Shown here in pieces: positions 1 to 7,601 of a DNA stretch of 64,000 bases. This stretch comes from Mogibacterium sp. GTDB taxonomy: Bacteria; Bacillota; Clostridia; Peptostreptococcales; Anaerovoracaceae. The stretch spans positions 1 to 64,000 of the forward strand of contig JAFWGQ010000065.1 in the NCBI GenBank assembly GCA_017512365.1, given 5' to 3'. The notes beneath the pieces were generated by a model. The model saw only the letters and a list, made by a program, of their open reading frames with translations. It was not told the origin of the DNA and ran no database searches. Each line of letters opens with the position of its first letter. Within the stretch, counting starts at the first letter, position 1. The translations under genes were made by a program, and so were the position numbers.

Positions 1-32
1 CCTTCTGCTAACATGAGAGTAGGAGGGTACAT

Positions 33-1160
33 ATGCACAACTACAAGGTATGGCAAGGTGATGATGGAAGATGGCGGACATATATAGTAGAAGAGGGCGG
101 CAAGCGTCGGATGATTACGGCGGGGACGCGGGCAAACCTGGAGCAGAAAATCGTCGAGCATCACAAAGTTGATGCGGATATCTCAATGACAGATCTGCTA
201 GATGATTGGCTGAGATATAAGGGCTTGCAGGTCGAGCCGACCACGATATCGCGACTGCGCCGCGCCTGGGCTAGATACTACGCAGATACCGACATAGCGC
301 AGAAGCCGATAGTCAACCTGAGTAAGCTCGATGTTGACACCTTTATTCATGCTACGATAGAGCAATATGAGCTCACGAAGAAAGAATACGCCAATTTCAT
401 CACCATCTTGAATCAACTGCTGGACTATGCCGTAGATCTTGAGCTTATCGAGCGTAATCCGAGGCGGGACGTGAGAGTATCTCGCCGAAAGTTACGGCTG
501 GATATCAAGAAGCCGGACCAAACACAGGTTTTTACTGCAGGCGAATTCTCGCAGCTGAGAAAAAGCGCGCTAGACGACTTCAAAAATGATGTTTACCCGG
601 TAAATTCTCTCATCCCGCTCGCGGTGATTTTCATGTTTTTTTCTGGGCTGCGAATTTCGGAGGTGGTAGCGCTGCAATGGGCAGATGTAGACGGAAATAT
701 GCTGCATGTACGGAGGATGTACAGGCATGAGACGAAGCAGGTAGTACCCAGGACCAAGGGCGCATACGGAGAGCGCACGGTTCCAATGATCCCGGAGGCG
801 AAGGAGATCCTATCACTCTGCCAATCAAAACAAGCAGGATGCAAAATCGGGACTAAATTTATCTTTTCGATGACTAAAGATCCGGCTCCATATGGCGCGA
901 TCGAAAAAGCCTTCTATAAGTACTCAAAAAAATCTGGGCTGCGAAAAAGCTCTCACAAGGCCCGGAAGACGTATGTATCAACTCTCATCGATGCCGGAGT
1001 CAACATCAACACAATCAGGCAGGTAGTAGGTCATGTGGACGAACGGACGACGCTGCACAACTATACTTTCGACAGGTCCTCCGAAGAGGAAAAATTGCAG
1101 GCTGTGACGGAGGCTTTATCTGATCCAAAATCTCCCCAAAATGACCCTAAAAACGGTTAA
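33..1160 (+). CDS. Tyrosine recombinase / phage-type integrase
   Basis: A 375-residue site-specific tyrosine recombinase that would integrate and excise a mobile element. An N-terminal arm-binding-like segment (about 1-45) is followed by a core-binding helical domain (about 50-150) and the catalytic domain (about 165-345). The full catalytic set is visible: R207 (in GLRISE), K242, H308 and R311 (SSHKAR), H334 (VGH) and the nucleophile Y344 (HNYTF). The start is supported by AGGAGG six bases upstream. The gene lies 80 bp from the 3' end of a tRNA-Ala gene and points toward it, which is typical of an integrase at the att end of a prophage or integrative element. It appears intact. The element type cannot be judged because its body lies left of the window. 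Confidence 0.95.
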   Translation: MHNYKVWQGDDGRWRTYIVEEGGKRRMITAGTRANLEQKIVEHHKVDADISMTDLLDDWLRYKGLQVEPTTISRLRRAWARYYADTDIAQKPIVNLSKLDVDTFIHATIEQYELTKKEYANFITILNQLLDYAVDLELIERNPRRDVRVSRRKLRLDIKKPDQTQVFTAGEFSQLRKSALDDFKNDVYPVNSLIPLAVIFMFFSGLRISEVVALQWADVDGNMLHVRRMYRHETKQVVPRTKGAYGERTVPMIPEAKEILSLCQSKQAGCKIGTKFIFSMTKDPAPYGAIEKAFYKYSKKSGLRKSSHKARKTYVSTLIDAGVNINTIRQVVGHVDERTTLHNYTFDRSSEEEKLQAVTEALSDPKSPQNDPKNG

Positions 1161-1170
1161 CAATACAAAA

Positions 1171-1190
1171 TGTAATCAAATTTGTAATCA
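1171..1190. repeat. 8-bp direct repeat between integrase and tRNA
   Basis: TGTAATCA occurs at 1171-1178 and again at 1183-1190, a 12-bp period, just after the integrase stop. Short direct repeats beside an att site are often recombinase arm-binding sites; that role is inferred only. Confidence 0.3.
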
Positions 1191-1240
1191 CGCGAAAAAT
1201 AAAAAAGCCTCGGAACCGTTGAAATTCCAAGGGATAAAAA

Positions 1241-1286
1241 TGGTGGAGCGTAGGGGGATCGAACCCCTGGCCTCAAGATTGCGAAC
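1241..1286. other. Probable att site of the integrated element (tRNA-Ala 3' half)
   Basis: Integrative elements with tyrosine recombinases commonly recombine in the 3' part of a tRNA gene and restore it. Here the tRNA 3' end is only 80 bp from an inward-facing integrase. The exact core cannot be set because the second att copy lies outside the window. Positions are an estimate (T arm through CCA). Confidence 0.45.
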
Positions 1287-1316
1287 CTTGCGCTCTCCCA
1301 GCTGAGCTAACGCCCC
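1241..1316 (-). tRNA. tRNA-Ala (anticodon CGC)
   Basis: On the minus strand a complete 76-nt cloverleaf can be folded. The acceptor stem is GGGGCGT/ACGCTCC, the D arm has GCTC/GAGC, and the 5-bp anticodon stem encloses loop TTCGCAA, giving anticodon CGC (Ala, codon GCG). The T arm is AGGGG-TTCGATC-CCCCT and the 3' CCA is encoded. A good promoter lies just upstream at 1334-1362. Its 3' end faces the integrase gene, so it is the likely integration target. Confidence 0.95.
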
Positions 1317-1333
1317 TGATCAGCACAAAGCTT

Positions 1334-1362
1334 ATTATAATAAAGACTTTGCTGCCATGCAA
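1334..1362 (-). promoter_or_regulatory. Promoter of tRNA-Ala
   Basis: On the minus strand a perfect TATAAT (1334-1339) lies 17 bp downstream of TTGCAT (1357-1362), ending 17 bp before the mature tRNA 5' end. Confidence 0.7.
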
Positions 1363-1431
1363 TAAAAAAATCAATTTGTTTCCGTTTTGCTCATCAGAAG
1401 CAGACATCATGAATCTATTGAACTCGGGAGG

Positions 1432-1452
1432 GACATAATATATCATTATGTC
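1432..1452. promoter_or_regulatory. Perfect dyad upstream of secreted protein gene (possible operator)
   Basis: GACATAAT-atatc-ATTATGTC is an 8-bp perfect inverted repeat about 90 bp before the start of the large secreted protein gene. It resembles a repressor operator. No T-run follows, so it is not a terminator. The regulator is unknown. Confidence 0.35.
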
Positions 1453-1541
1453 ACAAAAGTTACAAAACGGTTACACACGTGGCTTGCGCTATTCGCGACA
1501 GTGCCGGCTGATCACGGAACAGAGTTAAAACGGGGGAAGAT

Positions 1542-4500
1542 ATGGATAAGAAATACTGCAATTCTGTTTCTGCAAATAAGATCGACCGACCGTGTTCCTT
1601 CCGCATGGGGATCATTCTGGCGGCGATCATTGCTACTGCTTTTCTTGCGTTGCCTGTATGCTCGTATGCCGTGGATTACGGCGCCGATCCTGACACGCTT
1701 ACCATAGAAGAAGCTGCGAAAAGGTCAGATGTCCCGCTGGAAGTATACGATGAGCTGGGTCTTACCATGGACCTGACTGTTCCTGAAGGCAAAGCCGGAC
1801 CTCTTTCCGATTCACACGCGATCACGCTGGTGGACAGGCGTGAAGTATACACGGCGGCCAATGGTTCAAAATCCAAGCTGTACGTCGTCCGTGACGGCCT
1901 CGATATCCTCGGCCCTGCAGATGGTTCCAGTCAGGGACACAGTGACATGAAGAGCGGTGACGGCGCTTCATGGGGAGCGTACAAGCTTTGGGACATAAAC
2001 AGGAACAACATGTTCGAAAAGCATGGAAACACCCTGGATTCCTATCTTGCCGGCAACAAAGATGTCGTCATGAAAAAGGAGGCTTCCGACTTCGACGGCA
2101 AGTATGCCACTTCTGCTGCGTTCAGCCTGAAGGCCGGAGGCGAGGCCAAGGAGGACCACGTTGCGGAACTCAGGGCGTGGCATGCAAACTGTTCCCAGAA
2201 GTACGGCAGCACCGGCGAGTGGTACAAGGGACTCATAGAGGTATGCATTTTCTCTTTTGATGAAGACGGAACGAGACACAAAAAGACCGTACTCAGGCCG
2301 GACCTGCACGAAAGCCAGTTCCTGGATACTGACGGCTATAAAGAGCTGAACTATCTTGATTTCGGGTATCTGCAGGAATATGACGCTTATTTTGAGATCG
2401 AAGCCGCTGACGTTGACGGCGACGGCATCCATGAACTGTTTGCATATACCGGCGCATACGAAGACGTTGACGGCCGCAGGAATGCGATCGTTTACATGTT
2501 CAGGACTACAGACGGCAATAACTGGAGTTATTCCAGGGTGAATGTGGATACCGGTCCGGCCTCCAATTATCCGACAATAAACGATCTTAAAGATGCAAAT
2601 TCGAAACAATGGCGCAGGATGACAGTGCGCATGGCGCCGGTCGTGACCCTTGCCGCATGCGATCTGGACAGGAACGGCAGTGAAGAGATAGCGATAACCA
2701 CATCCGCTCCTGCGGGACACAAAGACGCGAAGGAAGCGTCCTGTGCCCGCATATTCCACTGGGACAAGGGAAAAAAGAACGTCGTGACCGTATCCGGTCT
2801 CGAAAACATAAGGCTCTCAGGGTCCGGTGACAAGGGCCTTACATCAGCCAACTGCGCTTCCGGAGTCTTCAACTATATTGATTCAGATCATCAATACTAT
2901 ATAAATACGCTGATATTCGCAGGATGGGAAACGAACGATAAGACAAGCGACTGCGAAACCGAATGGAAGAGGTTCGGATATCGCTATGTCTTCTATAACC
3001 CTGAAAAACAGAAATATGAATTGTCTGATTACAGCACTCAGACGCTGGGAAAGGATGCGAAGATAATCGCGGGGAGCGCTGCGAAAAACAAAAGCGGCGG
3101 AGGCAGATACATGACGACCATGGCGCCGTTCGCTCTGGGCTGCGCGCGTCTGGAAACTGTCAAGGGCGGAACTGTCCTGCCGGATTATGTCCTTGCCGGC
3201 GGAGACATATATTCCTTTGCGCTCTCGGACGACGCCAAATCAGGCACGCTGAAGGGTCTCGGCCGGTCATACGGCAGCATGAGCCTGTTCAGCGGACAGT
3301 ATCACCATCAGTCCGGCGTGGCTGAGATCAATAAACCTAAGGATCACATATGGATCGGCGATGTGGTGAGCGGATGTGTGACGACCGGCGAAGAAAACAA
3401 CGAAAGCTTCCTTGCAGTTATCGGGGTGCGCCGCGACAGCGACGTGCGTGGAAGTGATGACTATTACTGGTTCGACGTGGCGCACTTCACATTCGGGAAA
3501 GGCAATTCCGGAAAGAGGTATACCGGGCAGGAAGGCGTCATCAACGAGAGCACCCGCATGGGCAACGTGTCCGGTCCGAATATAAGTCTGTGCCTGCCGG
3601 ACCTGGATAATGACAGCGTGCGCGCGAGACTGATCGAACAGGCCGTTTTCCCTACTGTACCGCAGGTGCTGGCTGTTCTGCAGGATGCGCCTTACTTTTC
3701 GGATCTGCAGGAGACCTATGGCTATCTCTCCGAAAGCTTTACTGCTTTCGGCAGAAGCACTGAACAGACGACCGGGAAGGGAATAAACGAGCGGTTCGGT
3801 GCGGGAGGCCGTTTTTTCGTTGAATTCAATCTCGGAGGTTATGTCAACGTTGATGCTGCGGCCAAGGTTGCATCGAATTACGACAAACAGTGGCAGAATT
3901 CACACGGAACCGGCATAACATATACTGCAGAGGGAGGCAAGGGGGACAAGGCAGTGATATATTCTGTCCCGTATCTGTATTCGTACTATGAGGTATACAA
4001 TCCTGACAGTGGGACTTGGGAGGGCATGATGCAGACCGAAGCGCTTGAGCCTTGTACTTCCGTCGTTTCGATAAATAAGTGGGACAGCATTGCAAAAGGC
4101 AGATCTCTTCCTTTGCTGGGAAATACCCCGGATAACCCGAATCCGGTGCTCAGGAGCAGCAGTGGTAAACCTGAAACATATACGCGTCAGAACCTGGGCG
4201 GAAGTGAATATGCGTATTCAAAAAATACTGTGGGAACGAGATCCGACACCGGCGAGGGAGCGTTCATCGCGCTTGAAGCCAATGAGGGCAGAGGCACCTC
4301 CTGGAATACGGGTCTGGGTCTCGAGATCAATATCTGTAACGATGTCGGGCTTGGCGTTGTATTTGGAAAAATCGGATTGGGAGTTGTTGTTGATGCTGCC
4401 GCAGGTTATGAAGAATCGGTAGTAGATATAGACAGCACGAACTTCACAGGCGGACCGGACAATCTGCCTGTATGTCATGGCGTGTCAGGTACCGGCGGTA

Positions 4501-5723
4501 AATACGCCTTTGAGTGCAGGCTGCGCGTCAATGTGATCGACCGTTACAAGGGCGATGATGACGGCAGACAATGGAAAAGAGCAGGAAAGGATGTAGTGGC
4601 TGATGATATATATGTTATCGGATATGAGGTGTTCAACGTCGAAACACCGGACTTGAGAATGGTCCCTGATACCAGCATCGATGAGGTTTACAGTGACGGG
4701 GTCAGGCTCTCGTGGCAGCAGATGGATTTCGGCAATACGGACAAAATGGGGACCGCGTACTATCGCGTCGGGATACTTGACTCGGCAGGAAGCGGTGAAG
4801 TTGCTTCATGGCATTACATTGAAGCCGATGCGCATCCGGAGCCTGTCGGCGGACGTATCGACCGCGTATCGTACATTCTGGATGGACTGGACCCGCAGAA
4901 GCAATACAGCTTCCGTGTACAGGCCGTCCGGGGCACAATGAGCGGATCTTCATTTTCCGTTAGTGCATCATCCATACCGTCGCCTGAACTTAAAGTTGTA
5001 ACTCTCAAGGAGGGAGAGGTCATTAAGCTCCTTTCCGGGCCGGAATCACTGGATACGCTGCAGCAGGGCGATAATGCCGAGTATACGGCAAGAGCCCACT
5101 GGACAATAATGAAAGACGGTGAGCAGGTCGACAACTCCGGTAATATCGATTATTTCTGGGAGTTCTGGAATTCCAAAGACCAAAAGTGGGAAGAGTTCGG
5201 TAATGGCCATGGTAATTCAATAATAGAAAAAGGGCCTTTTTACAAGGAGATTACTTATGGAACGAAATCCCGGGGTGAGTCATATACCGAGACCAAACTC
5301 ATTCTGAAGAGCGTATCCGCAGCGCAGAACGGAATGCCGATCCGCTGCAAAGCAGGTTTCAGCGACCATCTGATCAGTTCTTACGAGACTGTCCTTCGCG
5401 TAAACGGCGAGATCGAAAGGCCGGTTATCACCGGGTATGTGAAGACGACATGGACCGGGACCAGCTTAAGTGATGCGCTGTGGTTCCGGACTGCGCAAAA
5501 GGGCGAGGGACGCTATGGAAGCGTCGAAGATGAAATAAACAAAAGCGATGACGACAAAGATAAAGATAATGATAAGGATAATGATAATGAAAAAAAGAAT
5601 GATTACGGCGGAAAGAACGTAAAAACCGGAGATGACAGCCGCCCGGCCGTCTGGATCACTCTGATGATCATCTCTCTGATATGCCTCTGCGCAGCGATGT
5701 TCATACGCCGCAGGAGAACATGA
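1542..5723 (+). CDS. Large secreted, probably cell-wall-anchored protein with FG-GAP-like and FN3-like regions
   Basis: A 1393-residue surface protein of unknown function. A hydrophobic signal segment spans about residues 22-43. Acidic Ca-binding-like strands such as DVDGDG (290-295) and a second D-rich strand near 375 resemble FG-GAP/VCBS repeats. A fibronectin type III-like domain lies around 1040-1140. The tail has a D/K/N-rich linker, then VKTGDD, a hydrophobic helix and RRRR, which resembles a variant sortase sorting signal (LPxTG replaced by NVKTG). No sortase gene is in the window. GGGGGAAG lies just upstream of the ATG, and a strong terminator follows. It is read alone, separate from its neighbours. 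Function could be adhesion or polymer binding; that is a guess. Confidence 0.8.
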   Translation: MDKKYCNSVSANKIDRPCSFRMGIILAAIIATAFLALPVCSYAVDYGADPDTLTIEEAAKRSDVPLEVYDELGLTMDLTVPEGKAGPLSDSHAITLVDRREVYTAANGSKSKLYVVRDGLDILGPADGSSQGHSDMKSGDGASWGAYKLWDINRNNMFEKHGNTLDSYLAGNKDVVMKKEASDFDGKYATSAAFSLKAGGEAKEDHVAELRAWHANCSQKYGSTGEWYKGLIEVCIFSFDEDGTRHKKTVLRPDLHESQFLDTDGYKELNYLDFGYLQEYDAYFEIEAADVDGDGIHELFAYTGAYEDVDGRRNAIVYMFRTTDGNNWSYSRVNVDTGPASNYPTINDLKDANSKQWRRMTVRMAPVVTLAACDLDRNGSEEIAITTSAPAGHKDAKEASCARIFHWDKGKKNVVTVSGLENIRLSGSGDKGLTSANCASGVFNYIDSDHQYYINTLIFAGWETNDKTSDCETEWKRFGYRYVFYNPEKQKYELSDYSTQTLGKDAKIIAGSAAKNKSGGGRYMTTMAPFALGCARLETVKGGTVLPDYVLAGGDIYSFALSDDAKSGTLKGLGRSYGSMSLFSGQYHHQSGVAEINKPKDHIWIGDVVSGCVTTGEENNESFLAVIGVRRDSDVRGSDDYYWFDVAHFTFGKGNSGKRYTGQEGVINESTRMGNVSGPNISLCLPDLDNDSVRARLIEQAVFPTVPQVLAVLQDAPYFSDLQETYGYLSESFTAFGRSTEQTTGKGINERFGAGGRFFVEFNLGGYVNVDAAAKVASNYDKQWQNSHGTGITYTAEGGKGDKAVIYSVPYLYSYYEVYNPDSGTWEGMMQTEALEPCTSVVSINKWDSIAKGRSLPLLGNTPDNPNPVLRSSSGKPETYTRQNLGGSEYAYSKNTVGTRSDTGEGAFIALEANEGRGTSWNTGLGLEINICNDVGLGVVFGKIGLGVVVDAAAGYEESVVDIDSTNFTGGPDNLPVCHGVSGTGGKYAFECRLRVNVIDRYKGDDDGRQWKRAGKDVVADDIYVIGYEVFNVETPDLRMVPDTSIDEVYSDGVRLSWQQMDFGNTDKMGTAYYRVGILDSAGSGEVASWHYIEADAHPEPVGGRIDRVSYILDGLDPQKQYSFRVQAVRGTMSGSSFSVSASSIPSPELKVVTLKEGEVIKLLSGPESLDTLQQGDNAEYTARAHWTIMKDGEQVDNSGNIDYFWEFWNSKDQKWEEFGNGHGNSIIEKGPFYKEITYGTKSRGESYTETKLILKSVSAAQNGMPIRCKAGFSDHLISSYETVLRVNGEIERPVITGYVKTTWTGTSLSDALWFRTAQKGEGRYGSVEDEINKSDDDKDKDNDKDNDNEKKNDYGGKNVKTGDDSRPAVWITLMIISLICLCAAMFIRRRRT

Positions 5724-5740
5724 ACCGGAACTTATTATCA

Positions 5741-5777
5741 GACGATTGTCCCGATGCGGGGCAATCGTCTTTTTTTT
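5741..5777 (+). terminator. Intrinsic terminator of the secreted protein gene
   Basis: A stem of AGACGATTG/CAATCGTCT plus CCC/GGG is followed by an unbroken run of eight T. The T-run abuts the promoter of the next gene. Confidence 0.85.
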
Positions 5778-5778
5778 G

Positions 5779-5787
5779 TGCTACAAT
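5779..5787 (+). promoter_or_regulatory. Extended -10 promoter, leaderless start of the ROK gene
   Basis: TGcTACAAT ends exactly 7 bases before the A of the ATG at 5794, so the predicted transcript starts at the initiation codon. No -35 at normal spacing and no Shine-Dalgarno are visible. Confidence 0.55.
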
Positions 5788-5793
5788 CCTCTT

Positions 5794-6756
5794 ATGGATA
5801 ACGAAAAGAAATATATCGGAATAGATGTAGGCGGCACATACATAAAGATGGGACTGGTCAGCGATGCGGGAGAAGTTTCCATGCATCGCGAGCTTCCGGT
5901 CGCAAGAGACCCCGAGGGGCGGCGCGTCATGGATATAATGATGCATGGCGTCGATGATCTGCTCAGCGAAGCTGGGTTGTCCGCGCAGGATCTCAGAGGC
6001 ATAGGAGTGTCGGCCGCGGGATGCATTGACAGCGTAAAAGGCTCTGTCGCCGGAAACGGCGGCAATGTGCCCGACTGGTCGCGGACTGAAGTCACAAAGC
6101 CGCTCGAAGAGAGATTCGGCATACCTGCTGCTCTTGCCAACGACGGCAACTGCGCCGTGCTGGGCGAGGCATGGATCGGAGCCGCGTGCGGATGCAGCGA
6201 TGTGGTCTGCGTGACTCTCGGCACGGGAGTCGGCGGAGGCATCATTTCGGGCGGCAGACTGATCGAGGGCAGGCACGGGTATGCGGGAGAGATAGGACAT
6301 TTTCCCACGCATGCCGAAGCCGGATCTAAGCATCCGGGAGACAGGAGCAGTCACTTCGAGACTTACGCCTCCACAGCTGCTCTTGTCAGATCGGCGGTAA
6401 AGGCCGATCCGTCCTGGGACAGCGGAAAGCCTCTTTTCAAAGCAGCAGAAGCGGGCGATGAACGGGCTCTTTCGGTGATAGACAGCTGGATGGACGAAGT
6501 GGCATACGGCCTGGCTGGCTTCATCCATACATTCGATCCGCAGATGATACTCATAGGCGGAGGGGTCTCGGTACAGGAGGATCTGTTTATTAAGCCTCTG
6601 CGTGACAAGGTCGTCAGGATCATAGAACCGGACTTCGCGGACGGGCTTGAGATCAGGGCTGCTGCGCTCGGTAACGACGCCGGACTGGTCGGCGCCGTTA
6701 GGTATCTTATGACGGTATTGGGGGAGAAAAGTAATGGGAAAGGTAAAATGCAGTGA
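5794..6756 (+). CDS. ROK-family sugar kinase (glucokinase-like)
   Basis: A 320-residue ROK protein, likely phosphorylating glucose or another hexose with ATP in the cytoplasm. The N-terminal phosphate loop DVGGTYIKMG, the sugar-binding GxGVGGGI region and GEIGH followed by an E are visible. The usual ROK zinc motif CxCGxxGCxE is not conserved: around the Glu the segment reads KHPGDRSSHFE, with His in place of the first and last Cys and no third ligand. An upstream in-frame start at 5746 would lie inside the terminator hairpin, so the ATG at 5794 is preferred. The gene overlaps the following thioesterase by 23 bases, suggesting translational coupling. Substrate is unknown. Confidence 0.88.
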   Translation: MDNEKKYIGIDVGGTYIKMGLVSDAGEVSMHRELPVARDPEGRRVMDIMMHGVDDLLSEAGLSAQDLRGIGVSAAGCIDSVKGSVAGNGGNVPDWSRTEVTKPLEERFGIPAALANDGNCAVLGEAWIGAACGCSDVVCVTLGTGVGGGIISGGRLIEGRHGYAGEIGHFPTHAEAGSKHPGDRSSHFETYASTAALVRSAVKADPSWDSGKPLFKAAEAGDERALSVIDSWMDEVAYGLAGFIHTFDPQMILIGGGVSVQEDLFIKPLRDKVVRIIEPDFADGLEIRAAALGNDAGLVGAVRYLMTVLGEKSNGKGKMQ

Positions 6757-7465
6757 ATCGATAGCCTTCAGGGCCATGTCGAGCATGTCGGATGACAATA
6801 CTCTGATGAGCATACCTGCTTTGCTCGATGCGTTTCAGGACATATCCGGCATACACGCGTATAACACGGGCATAAGCGGGCCGGACCTCGAGGCAAAGGG
6901 CATATTCTGGATAGTGTCGAAGCTCAAGCTCAGGATAATGAGAAGACCGGCCGAGAACGAAGAGCTGACTCTGTCGACGTGGATACAGAAGCCTGACAGA
7001 GCGAGCACCGAAAGGGACTGCTCTCTTACAAAAGGAGACGAGCTGCTTGCGTACAGCAGATGCATCTGGGCGGCTCTCCGCAGAGACAACGGCAGGATAG
7101 AGCAGATGAGCTCGTTCTATCCGGACTCGACCTTCGACATACCGCGCCCTGACGAAGAGCCTTTCGCAAAGATCGGAAAAGACTTCAGCGACGCTGAGGA
7201 GATCGGCAGGTATACGATACGCTCCATAGATATCGACAGGGGCGGACACATGAACAATGTGAATTACGTAAGGACGGTGCTGGGCTGCTTCAGCTGCGCC
7301 GAGCTCGCCGGAATGGATATAAAGGGCCTCGACATGCAGTTCCTGCACCAATGCTATGAGGGCGAGACCGTCAGCATCAGGAAGAGGGAGACAGACCGCG
7401 GCATGGAGATCGGAGTGCTTAACGGCGAAGGGAAAACAGCCTTTGCTGCAGCGATCATTTCATAG
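6734..7465 (+). CDS. Acyl-ACP thioesterase (FatA/FatB-like)
   Basis: A 243-residue double hotdog protein that would release fatty acids from acyl carrier protein. The N-terminal hotdog carries the substrate-side segment with IFWIVSKLKL. The second half has the family signature DIDRGGHMNNVNYVR around residue 165-180, where the Asp/Asn-x-His-x-NN core holds the catalytic residues. Length is normal for bacterial members. The GTG/ATG region overlaps the end of the ROK gene and a strong terminator follows, so the two genes form a two-gene unit. Chain-length preference cannot be read from sequence. Confidence 0.9.
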   Translation: MGKVKCSESIAFRAMSSMSDDNTLMSIPALLDAFQDISGIHAYNTGISGPDLEAKGIFWIVSKLKLRIMRRPAENEELTLSTWIQKPDRASTERDCSLTKGDELLAYSRCIWAALRRDNGRIEQMSSFYPDSTFDIPRPDEEPFAKIGKDFSDAEEIGRYTIRSIDIDRGGHMNNVNYVRTVLGCFSCAELAGMDIKGLDMQFLHQCYEGETVSIRKRETDRGMEIGVLNGEGKTAFAAAIIS

Positions 7466-7480
7466 AGCAAGCAGTACGCG

Positions 7481-7510
7481 GGCCTCGCAGTATGCGGGGC
7501 CAGTTTTTTT
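7481..7510 (+). terminator. Intrinsic terminator after the thioesterase gene
   Basis: GGCCTCGCA-gta-TGCGGGGCC forms a 9-bp stem with one G-U pair, followed by AGTTTTTTT. Confidence 0.85.
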
Positions 7511-7551
7511 GTAAAACCCGTCATGACCGAGTACATAACGCGTCATGCGTA

Positions 7552-7560
7552 TGGTATTAT
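7552..7560 (+). promoter_or_regulatory. Extended -10 promoter for the second secreted protein
   Basis: TGgTATTAT lies about 40 bp before the start codon. No convincing -35 is visible. Confidence 0.5.
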
Positions 7561-7601
7561 TAACAGGTATTAAGAAAAAGGAGCTGTGAAAGGGGTTGTT
7601 G

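Noticed and set aside
1387..1707. Alternative 106-codon frame at the start of the large secreted protein
   Set aside because: It overlaps the well-supported gene in another frame, lacks a Shine-Dalgarno and ends in translated signal-peptide DNA.
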